In this document: positions 1 to 8,476 of the stretch, piece after piece
Layout: each line of letters opens with the position of its first letter
Numbering within the stretch: position 1 is the stretch's first letter
Source of the DNA: Aotearoamyces nothofagi
Lineage: Eukaryota > Ascomycota > Leotiomycetes > Leotiales > Tympanidaceae
Assembly: GCA_015345905.1 (NCBI GenBank)
Contig: JADDTR010000024.1
Coordinates: forward strand, 1 to 64,000
DNA: 64,000 nucleotides
Reading direction: 5' to 3'
Translations under genes and position numbers: made by a program
The notes under the pieces: model-generated
The model's database searches: none
Told to the model about the DNA's origin: nothing
Seen by the model: only the letters and a program-made list of their open reading frames with translations

Positions 1-1
1 G

Positions 2-887
2 CAAATTGATCGACGCGAGACGATCCGAACATTCAATGACCCGAAGGCACCAGTGGATGTTCTGGTTACAAATTTCCGAACCAGCTCACTGGGTGTTAAT
101 CTGCAGGGGGCATGCTATCATACTATTATCATGGACATGGCCAATAATATAAACACAATCCTACAGACGATTGGTCGGATCCATCGCTTGGAGCAGACGG
201 AAGTTCAGAATGTCTACATCGTGACCTGCAACCATTCATATGACCAGGTATTACAGGCAAGAGCTTCTATCAAGATGGTTGCCCAGCTTGCCGGAGAGGC
301 AAGGTTCAAGAGCAAGGTCGCCGAGGAGATATCAGGCAATGCCGAGGAACTGGTGAGGAAGATGCTGGGCCAGCGATACTCCCGTGTAAAATGGGGCAGC
401 CTGGACTTGTATGCCAAGGATAAGCTAAAGCAGGGTGGTACTTGTTTAGAGAAGGACAAGGGCCTAAAGGCGAACGAGACAACTGCCACTGCTAAGACTG
501 GCACCACCGAACGGGCAAAGCAGGCAGAGGCAATGGAGAAGAGAAGAATGGCGGCTCTAGGAGGCGAAGAAGGTATGTCTATTAACTGCAGTTCATATAA
601 TTAGGGTGATATACTGACTAGTGTTATTAGACGTTGTAATGAAGGATACAGCAGAAGAGCCTGGTGTCGCTGGCCCTGCTGCAGCAGAAGAGCCTATTGT
701 TGCTGGCCCTGCAGCAGCAGGTGTCGCTGGCCCTGCAGCAGCAGAAGAGCCTGGTGTCGCTGGCCCTGCAGCAGCAGAAGAGCCTGGTGTCGCTGTTCCT
801 GCAGCTGCAGAAGAGCCTCTTATTGCTGGCCCTGCTGCTGAGGTCGAAGAGCCGCCTATTGTTGGCCTTGCTGCTGAGGTCAACTAG
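2..887 (+). CDS. SNF2-family helicase, C-terminal end (5' partial)
   Basis: This is the end of the second RecA-like lobe of a SNF2/Rad5-type DNA-dependent ATPase; the rest lies left of the window. The frame is open from base 2. Motif V is seen as SSLGVNLQ and motif VI as QTIGRIHRLEQ, which matches the family form QxxGRxHRxxQ. A 58-base intron is likely at 573-630: GTATGT donor, TACTGAC branch, TTATTAG acceptor. It joins the helicase frame to an Ala/Glu/Pro repeat tail that stops at the TAG at 885-887. Without splicing the protein would end at 604. Past the TAG the same frame stays open to 1145, so the tail may once have been longer. Helicase assignment is firm; the exact subfamily and the function of the tail are unknown. 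Confidence 0.8.
655..880 (+). repeat. Coding minisatellite (33-base unit) in helicase tail
   Basis: About six imperfect units of roughly 33 bases encode AAAEEPGVAGP-like blocks. One unit is shortened by three bases or more without breaking frame. Unit length is a multiple of three, so copy-number change would keep the tail readable. Confidence 0.8.
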
Positions 888-1145
888 CTCGGTATTGATG
901 TCACTGGTGGTGACATCGAAGAGCTCAATAACGCTGTCGCTGATGTTGATGATGATGAGGAGGCTAGTTCCTTACTTTCAAGCCCGCTCTCGGAGCCACC
1001 AGATTCGGACACCGAAATGGCAGAAGGCCCAGCCTTAGAAGAGGCAGGTGGAGAGGCAGGTAGAGAGGCGGGTGGGAAATGCAAGAGGCCTGTCAGGGCA
1101 ATGCGGGGTATAGCAGAGGGTGAGCCTTCTCCAAAAAAGAGGTAG
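888..1145 (+). other. Open frame beyond the helicase stop codon
   Basis: Directly after the TAG at 885-887 the same frame runs 85 codons to a TAG at 1143-1145. It encodes an acidic Asp/Glu stretch, a Ser/Pro-rich part and a basic end (SPKKR) that looks like a nuclear signal. The composition suits a protein tail more than random DNA. No consensus donor and acceptor pair removes the TAG. The likely reading is a once longer protein cut by a CAG-to-TAG type change; stop read-through or a sequence error are alternatives. Confidence 0.45.
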
Positions 1146-1297
1146 TACACCAGCTGTAAGGATGTAGAATAGTATATTGAAGTAGGGTAAGTTGTTTTAT
1201 AAATGGCGTTATAGATTAGAAGTTGGCTGTTTTAGGCGTTGTTAGATACCTATTTGGCTTTTAGACAATCGATTTTTTGACTCTAATATAGAGAGTG

Positions 1298-1577
1298 TAC
1301 CTACCTGACATGTAATAACTGCAGTTATAAAGTGCCTACCTGACGTGTAATAACTGCAGTTATAAAGTGCCTACCTGACGTGTAATAACTGCAGTTATAA
1401 AGTGCCTATATGACGTGTAATAACTGCAGTTATAAAGTGCCTACTGGACGTGCTATAACTGCAGTTACCAAGAGCCTATTCGACGTGCTATAACTGCAGT
1501 TACCAAGCGTCTATTCGACGTGCTATAACTGCAGTTATCATGTGCCTATACAATATGCTATAACTGCAGTTATCAAG
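1298..1577. repeat. 35-base minisatellite, 8 copies, palindromic core
   Basis: Eight head-to-tail 35-base units each hold the perfect 14-base palindrome ATAACTGCAGTTAT or a one- or two-base variant (first at 1315-1328). Copies 1-4 are nearly identical. Copies 5-8 carry shared changes (GTGCTATAA, TTACCAAG). The palindrome occurs once more at 1952-1965, and a related TTAACTGCAGTT lies in the helicase intron near 582. Confidence 0.92.
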
Positions 1578-1652
1578 CACAGTATACTACAGAGACACGG
1601 CAAAGGTGTGAATTATAGGACCAGCAGCGATTGATCTTCGCTAAGAGTCTAA

Positions 1653-1790
1653 GTGTTGTATACAGTATCTTACAGTAGGTTATTGTAATATACAGTATCT
1701 TACAGTAGGTTATTGTAATATATGGTATCTTATAGTAAGTTACTGTAATATACTGTATCTTATAATAGGTTATCATAACATATTGCACTC
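1653..1790. repeat. 30-base AT-rich tandem repeat, 4-5 copies
   Basis: Units of 30 bases built on GTTATTGTAATATACAGTAT follow each other with growing divergence toward 1790. Related motifs (GTTACTGTA, ACAGTA) recur loosely to about 2040. No coding potential beyond the repetitive frame is seen. Confidence 0.75.
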
Positions 1791-2154
1791 TACTAGATAA
1801 ATCTTCGGAGTAATTCAATGAATTGAAGTATATAGACTACTAGGGTTTCAATATACATACTTGTAAATATCGAATAAGTCGTGTAAAATGTATTACTTAA
1901 GCAAATTACATAGATTGGGATGTACATAGTCCTTAGAATTGCATGCATCCTATAACTGCAGTTATTCTCGCTGTACCTTACAGTAAGTTACTATAAGCTA
2001 TTGTAATATACAGTAAATTACAATAAGATACAGTACTTTAACATATACCACTAGGTAAATATTCGTTGTAATTCGATGAATTGAGTTGTTTAAGGATGGA
2101 CACTGCTGGAGATCCAAGGTGTATACTTGTAAATGTCGAAGAAGTCGTGCAAAG

Positions 2155-2372
2155 AGTGTTACTTAGGCAAATTAGGTGGATTTGGATGTCTATACCTCCT
2201 TTGAATTTCATGCACCCGATAAGTGCCAAGACCTTTGCATTACCTTATGGTAACTTACTGTAGCATTTGCGTGCAGATCCGACGTGATGTGCTAGCGGCC
2301 GTGTACACACCAACATTTTTTGTATAGGCCTTGGTGTAGATTATACATGATCCGCTAGGTTATAGAGATAGG
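2155..2372. repeat. Direct repeat, less mutated copy (about 215 bases)
   Basis: This stretch matches 3624-3840 over its whole length. Most differences are transitions, and the majority make the second copy AT-richer. It includes the conserved stretch CACCAACATTTTTTGTATAG. What element it came from is not clear; no transposase or other protein is encoded here. Confidence 0.8.
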
Positions 2373-2479
2373 CCTCTAGAGTTATAGCTAAAGTAGTAGG
2401 CCTATATACAATAGATATATAACCCTAAGCATCTAGAGTATAAATAACTAAAGAATTAGATATAGACGCCTCTATAAAC

Positions 2480-3300
2480 TGGATATCTACACTTCTATAA
2501 ATGGAGTAAATTGGGTATATACACTTTTAGAAATTGGGTATATATACTTCTAGGAATTGGATATATATACTCCTAGAAATTCAGTGCCTATATACTTAGA
2601 CAACTCTAGTATACTAAGGAATTCAATATACCCACTTCTATAAATTGAGTAAACTGGATATATCTGCTCTTTAAGAGTACAGTATATACAATTCTAAGAA
2701 TTCTATATATCTGCTTCTATAAATTTAGTAAACTGGATATACTTGCTCTCTAGGAATTGGGTATATATACTCTCTAGGAATTTGGTATATATACTCTCTA
2801 GCAATTCGGTACCTATATAATCAGGCAACTCTAATACTTAGGATATCTGCCTCTACAAATTGAGTGAATTGAGTATATCTACTCTCTAGGAATTCAGTAT
2901 ATACTTCCTAGAAATTGAGTGAATTGAGTACAACAGCTCTCTAGGAATTAGATGTATACTTTCTAGAAATTGGGTAAATTGGATATATACTGCTGTCTAG
3001 AAATTAGGTATATATACTCTCTAGGAATTGGGTTGCCTATATACTTAGGCAACTCTATTCAGGAATTCGGTATATATACTCAATGGTATATACACTTCTA
3101 GGAATTGAGTGAATTAGATATATACTGCTTTCTAGAAATTGGGTATATATACTCTCTAGAAGTTGGGTATATACACTCTCTAGGAATTGGATATATATAC
3201 TCTCTAGGAATTGGATATATATACTCTCTAGAAATTAGGTATATATACTCTCTAGAAATTGGGTATATACACTCTCCAGGAATTGGGTGCCTATACTCTT
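2480..3300. repeat. Degenerate 24-base AT-rich tandem array
   Basis: Loose repeats of about 24 bases (TATATATACTCTCTAGGAAT followed by TGG or similar) run through this stretch and are most regular at 3130-3290. Longer sub-blocks end in GCCTATATACTTAGACAACT. Reading frames across it are purely repetitive and are not called as genes. Confidence 0.75.
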
Positions 3301-3623
3301 AGACAACCCTATCTAGAAATTCAGTACATATATATAGTAGTGTACTTGGTGGTGTATATAACCAAAGAACAGGCAATTCTAGGAACTAAATATATAAATA
3401 ACTCAACAACTATAGTAGGTATACTAATTCTGAGAGCAGTATTGAAACTGCACTATTGAGTATATTCAGGCTCTAAATTCTAGGGCCTATAGGACCATGT
3501 TGAAATTCTTAAGGTTATTGGTATTATAGTATAATATTGATAGGTGCCTATATAGACTATATCTTAAATCTCCTATAGTAAAAAATTGGTATTACAGTAT
3601 AATACTAGAGTACTAGTATTAGG

Positions 3624-3840
3624 GTATTACTTAGACAAATTAGGTAGATTTAGATATATATACCTCCTTTGAATTTTATATACCCAATAAGTGCTAAGAC
3701 CTTTGTATTACCTTATAGTAACTTACTATAGTATTTACATGTAGATCCGATGTAATACACTAGCGGCTGCATATATACCAACATTTTTTATATAGGCCTT
3801 GGTGCAGATCATATATGATCCGCTGGGTTATAGAGATAGA
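3624..3840. repeat. Direct repeat, more mutated copy
   Basis: Partner of 2155-2372. Relative to that copy it shows many G-to-A and C-to-T changes, a few transitions the other way and about one transversion. The pattern fits RIP acting on duplicated DNA. Confidence 0.8.
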
Positions 3841-4433
3841 GCCATCATGAGTGCAGCCGAACTACGAACCACGGCCACAACTTCACCTCCCTGAAGCAAA
3901 GGGTAGTAGGAATGCAACAGCTGAGCTGATCATTACAAATTGTTATTATACCACTATAGTTCCTCGGGGCGGGAGACAGAAGGTATAATTATTCGTTCCA
4001 ATTGGTAATCGGAGGTATTCCAGCCAATAGAGAACTAGGACTGGTTTCAATGTATGAGGCTTAGTAAGATAGAGACGGAGGCACTTGGAATTCTCGTGGT
4101 GCTGCTGCGTCTAGGTCTAGGAACTGCTACTTTACAATGTACTGTTGATGTTGCCACGAATATAGTATCGATTGACCCCTAATCCTAACAAGTAACGACT
4201 TCGCACTTGAGACTGCTCGTCTGATCCAACACCCTCTTGTTCCATCCTCCATTCCTTGAGGAAAAGAGATCCTAGCATGTATGTATGTATCCCTCGTTAT
4301 ACTCGTTTCTTAACCACGTTGGCCTAGCAAGGCAGGACTGGTATAAACGCCAGTGCTGCAGTAGCATATACAGCTTAGACCTAGTTGTGACCGATAATCC
4401 ACTCAGAGTTCAATATTATCATACAGGTCGTCT
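3841..4433. other. Intergenic, normal base composition
   Basis: Base composition returns to normal right after the repeat block. A short ATGT microsatellite lies near 4277-4290. I see no gene here; the right part is the 3' flank of the minus-strand gene that ends at 4434. Confidence 0.5.
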
Positions 4434-5067
4434 TCATAACCCTCGCAAAGCCGCCGTTTTCGAGCGCGTTGTCATCCCATGACTCGATCCTTCCCAATGG
4501 TCTGCTTGCTTCCGGCGCCGAGGCTTCATTGCCTTGTCCTGCTTTTGTTTGGATATTCGACTTTTGTCGCCATAATCGAAAGGGTTGTGAACTGTAAAAG
4601 AAATCGTCAGTAACGTATCTGAGTCCTTCTCGTATTGCACAATGCATACCTTTCTTCGTGGTATCTCTGCATCTGAGGAGTCTCTGGGTCACATTTACCC
4701 TCCGCGGATTTCGATTAGAACCCACCACATATTCCAGAGGTGGTGACGGTGTTCGATCATTATTGATGGCTTCTACAAGTTCGTCATAGGCCGTTCGAAA
4801 ACGATCTGGTGTTGGTAACCTTGCCTCTTCCCACCGCATCCCAAAGCGCTCATATCGTTGAAAGCGGGCGACGATCTCATGTTCCTTCTGGCGCATGTGT
4901 TCCTCTAGAGTAAGCTCAAACTCCCAACCGAAGCCAAGCTGAGGCAGTGTATCCTCGCCATTGATAGATGTTGGAGGCGAGACAAGAGTTAGGTTGGACT
5001 GAGGGAAGGACGACTTGTTGGCGTGATGCGACAGAGGAGGTGTCGATGAAGTAGAAGAGGGACGCAT
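4434..5067 (-). CDS. Small unknown basic-tailed protein
   Basis: Two exons are likely: 5067-4650 and 4591-4434, split by a 58-base intron (4592-4649; GTATGC donor, TTACTGAC branch, TTTTACAG acceptor). The product is 191 residues. The N-terminus is Ser/Pro/Thr-rich, followed by a charged helical part (EEHMRQKEHEIVARFQRYE, about 55-75). The C-terminus is rich in Lys/Arg and ends in TRSKTAALRGL. Without the splice the frame runs on into a less protein-like sequence, which supports the intron. I do not recognise a family. The basic end could serve nuclear targeting or nucleic-acid binding, but that is inference. It is divergent from the kinase gene starting at 5354. Confidence 0.6.
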
Positions 5068-5353
5068 AGAGTGTGTAAAAGTAGATAAAATCGAGAGGCA
5101 GACGTGGGTTGATAATGGCTGTCGCGATCATGTTTTGGCAAAAATAAGGAGCCGGGAATTTGGTGTTGTCCACCTGGTCACGTAGTATACCCGGAGTCTC
5201 CACTTATTTTACCTTCGATAAGAGTTACCTCGGCGAGTCGAAAAATAAACTACACATCATCAAGAGCTTTCCATCAAGATGCAAACTTGCTTTTGAAGCT
5301 TTCCTCTATTCTACAGGTCAGCTCTAGTACATGTATCTTTTATATAGAGCAGC

Positions 5354-6987
5354 ATGAGTTCTATCCCGCCTCCGTTCGCCCTGCCTACAAGTTTTGTGCA
5401 TTTGATACCTCTAAATATTGACGCACGCCATGCATTCAACGATGTTGCATTGCTTGTCAAAAACCTTGACACTGATTCCCAAGTTCCAGATGTTCGGCAT
5501 CCTGCCAAGTTCATGGTCATCGAACCCTGGAGTGGAATGGATCCCTCACAACCTCCACAGCAGCCATTACTCCCGTTATCGGAAGCCGGCGTGGAGAGCA
5601 ATACCTTTAGCTCCTCCCCTCTGCCGGAACTAGAAGAGCTACAATATCAAGGCTACTATGACCCCTCGTTCGAGAAGCTGCCAGATATACCGCGAAATGG
5701 TTGGGTAGCTGGCATCGGCCGGTGGAATTCTGACGGCAACGCCTTTACGCGAACTGGTGTTGTTGATCTGATGCTGGCCCCCAGTGACGGCAAGAAACTC
5801 TACAGCGTACGAGGAAAACATGCCATCTTCTACTTCGATAGCTCGGGCTCTTTGTGCATCAAGTCTCCACCGCCAGGAACATCCATTTTCCTTGGCACCG
5901 AGGAATTCTCCTCTGGATCACGCGTCGTCAGTTCAAGATCACAAATTGTTTCCTTTGGCAACCTCACATACTGTTTGGAGTATGCCAATATCGATGAACT
6001 CATTTATCAATCCAACCTAAATACATACTTCAAATCATACCTCTCGATTCCTGCCCCTCCGCCTGACATATCTGCAACGCCATCTCCATGGGATTTTACT
6101 ATCGATGATTGGGTATGCAAGGGAACGGCGGGTTCTGGAGGGTTTGGAACAGTTAGTGCAGCAAAGTATAGAATCACTGGAGAGCCAGCGGCTGCAAAGC
6201 TCATCATGAGGACTTCGAAAACAATGGGAGCTATTGCAGAAGAGATCTCTATTCTGGAATATCTGCCCAGCCATCCTCAGTTGTTGGTTATGCGTGGCGT
6301 CTACTACGAGCGAGGTGATACCTGGTTTACGAGTCCAGATAACGAAGATGACGAACGTTATGGACTACCAGCGCGTCCAGAGAGAGTCATTTTTATCATC
6401 CAGCCTTTGCTAGACTCACTCTCACCGAGCTGTTGCCCAAGTTGTCTCCTGATCTGAAGATCATGGCGTTTCATCAATTACTACAAGGCGTGCATGCTCT
6501 GCACAATGCAAAACCCTTTCCGCTCCTCCATCGAGACTTGAAGCTTTCCAATATTGGTGTTATATCGTACGATGAATATAGCCTCGCAGTAGTGATCCTC
6601 GATTACGGGCAAACCATCCAGGCTCAGCCACACAGGCCAATAAGAGGAAAAGCAGGCACTCGTGGCTACCAAGCGCCGGAGATGCTACATCAGATCCATG
6701 ACCCAGCTCTCGATATTTGGTCTTGCGGAATTATTGGTCTCAAAATGTTTGTTCCTGAGTGGCAGGTTTCTGCCAACCCCGTTCAAGCAGATTTCCACAA
6801 AGGATTGGGAATACTGAAATCTTACGAATCAACTACACCTGAATACCTGATTGCCCAGATGCTAACATGGGAATCTGATAAACGCATATCGGCCTCTGAT
6901 GCCCTGCTTCATCCTTGCTTTGCCACTGTTGCCAAAAAGCCAAGCTCTTTAGATCTCCCAGCTGGTAAACGACTTAGAGACGATTGA
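5354..6987 (+). CDS. FHA-like plus protein kinase gene, frame broken once
   Basis: The first frame (5354-6457) starts at ATG 5354. It holds a degenerate FHA-like region (about residues 115-212) and the kinase N-lobe: glycine loop GTAGSGGFGTV (257-267) and lysine in AAAK (282). The second frame continues the kinase with TLTELLP, HRDLKLSN (near 6529-6552), DYG in place of DFG (6601-6609) and the APE motif in YQAPEM, ending at 6987. The two frames meet between 6408 and 6430, just past the hinge region, and differ by one missing base. No intron fits. Either the locus is recently broken or the assembly lacks one base. HRD, Asn and the glycine loop are kept, so an active Ser/Thr kinase is plausible if the break is an error. 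The substrate is unknown. Confidence 0.72.
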
Positions 6988-7428
6988 GCACTGGAATGAT
7001 TAACCGAGCTATCTTCTGGACTCTTCTAGAGAAACCTATCATCACATAAGGTCAGTGATCATACCTTATATATGATGGAGAAGGAGTTTGATACAAATCC
7101 TTTGCGAACACGATCTACAGCTTGCAACCTTCAGTGATAAGGGAGAGACGTCATTAATGGAGATCATTGGATATTACCATGATATTATTAAGATATATCT
7201 GCGTCAAATACCACAGAAAACAAGGCAGCTTTAACGCTTTAGATGACTTAAATTCCCAAGTCAACAGCCCATGGGAGCTGAGGCCGAAAGGACACTTGAT
7301 GCAGAGAGTACTATAATGACTTGCTGCAGGTCCAGATGGCAATTTTCGGCGCCATCAAGAGGTTTAGTGCTGGTGGTGCCTTGATGACGTTCGGAACAGT
7401 ATTGATCCTTATACAGCAATAGACTGAC

Positions 7429-7641
7429 AGTGTTTAGTTCAGATTGATGACCTTACTCTACTATAGACCGAAAGTGTTTAGTACAAATTGATGACCTTAT
7501 CCTACTAGAGGATAAGGAAGATAGAGCTCAACATTGCTACAGTTGACTATAAACTCATCTTACTATAGGTACACTCGAAAGTGTTTAGTACAGATTGATG
7601 ACCTTGCTCTGCTAGGAGATAAGGAAAACAGGGCTCAACTA
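7429..7641. repeat. Three-copy dispersed tandem repeat
   Basis: The motif AGTGTTTAGTACAGATTGAT plus GACCTT recurs at about 7429, 7473 and 7580. The last two copies extend to GATAAGGAA and GGCTCAAC, so the unit is about 107 bases. The third copy runs straight into the 424-base repeat that begins at 7628. Confidence 0.7.
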
Positions 7642-8051
7642 GACTGGCCGGACTGGACTGTAAATAAACGGTCCGGACCGGACCGAACTGTAAAAAGCGG
7701 TCCAGTCCAGTCTTTGAGCACCTCGATTTTTAAACGGTCTATATTATAGTCCTTGAGACTGGACTGTAAATAAATAGTCTAGACTAGACTAAACTATTTA
7801 GAAATAGTCTGGTCTAGTTCTAGAGATCTTAGACTGTTTCTTTTCTAAATACTCTAATTACTACTTTTTTTACAATTCTAATACTAAGAGTATTACTATT
7901 GAGTGTTACTGTTCTATATAGACTTTAATATAGATTATATATAATCTAAGTTATAGAGATAGAAATATATAATATAATTATTTAATACTCTATATACAGA
8001 AGAGAATTGGCAGAAGGAAAGCAGATAATAGAATATATCTTAGTAATCCTT
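7628..8051. repeat. 424-base direct repeat, copy 1
   Basis: It starts with CAGGGCTCAACT after a leading A and ends in TAGTAATCCTT. It contains the GC-rich motif GTCCGGACCGGACCG and a second, AT-shifted version of the same motif. The copy at 8053-8476 differs at only a few bases. The CAGGG start and subterminal GC repeats recall hAT transposon ends, but no transposase or opposite terminus is visible. Confidence 0.85.
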
Positions 8052-8052
8052 N
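8052..8052. other. Ambiguous base (N) at repeat junction
   Basis: The only N in the window sits exactly between the two 424-base copies. This suggests a scaffold join or a collapsed or duplicated repeat in the assembly. Confidence 0.95.
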
Positions 8053-8476
8053 ACAGGGCTCAACTAGACTGGCCGGACTGGACTGTAAATAAACGGTCCG
8101 GACCGGACCGAACTGTAAAAAGCGGTCCAGTCCAGTCTTTGAGTACCTCGATTTTTAAACGGTCTATATTATAGTCCTAGAGACTGGACTGTAAATAAAT
8201 AGTCTAGACTAGACTAAACTATTTAGAAATAGTCTGGTCTAGTTCTAGAGATCTTAGACTGTTTCTTTTCTAAATACTCTAATTACTACTTTTTTTACAA
8301 TTCTAATACTAAGAGTATTACTATTGAGTGTTACTGTTCTATATAGACTTTAATATAGATTATATATAATCTAAGTTATAGAGATAGAAATATATAATAT
8401 AATTATTTAATACTCTATATACAGAAGAGAATTGGCAAAAGAAAAGCAGATAATAGAATATATCTTAGTAATCCTT
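8053..8476. repeat. 424-base direct repeat, copy 2
   Basis: It aligns to copy 1 at a constant offset of 425 bases. Differences seen include GAGTACC for GAGCACC, CTAGAG for CTTGAG and CAAAAGAAAAG for CAGAAGGAAAG, mostly transitions toward A/T. The sequence after 8476 is unique. Confidence 0.85.

Noticed and set aside
1298-1577. CRISPR array
   Set aside because: The whole 35-base unit repeats with no unique spacers, and the host is a eukaryote.
1573-1818. Minus-strand frame with repeated YITITYCKIL-like units
   Set aside because: It is only the translation of the 30-base tandem repeat.
3105-3302. Plus-strand frame with repeated YIYSLEIG-like units
   Set aside because: It is only the translation of the 24-base repeat array.
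2155-3840. LTR element with the 215-base repeats as its ends
   Set aside because: No internal coding part, primer site or clear terminal dinucleotides; the inside is simple AT-rich repeats. A plain duplication fits as well.
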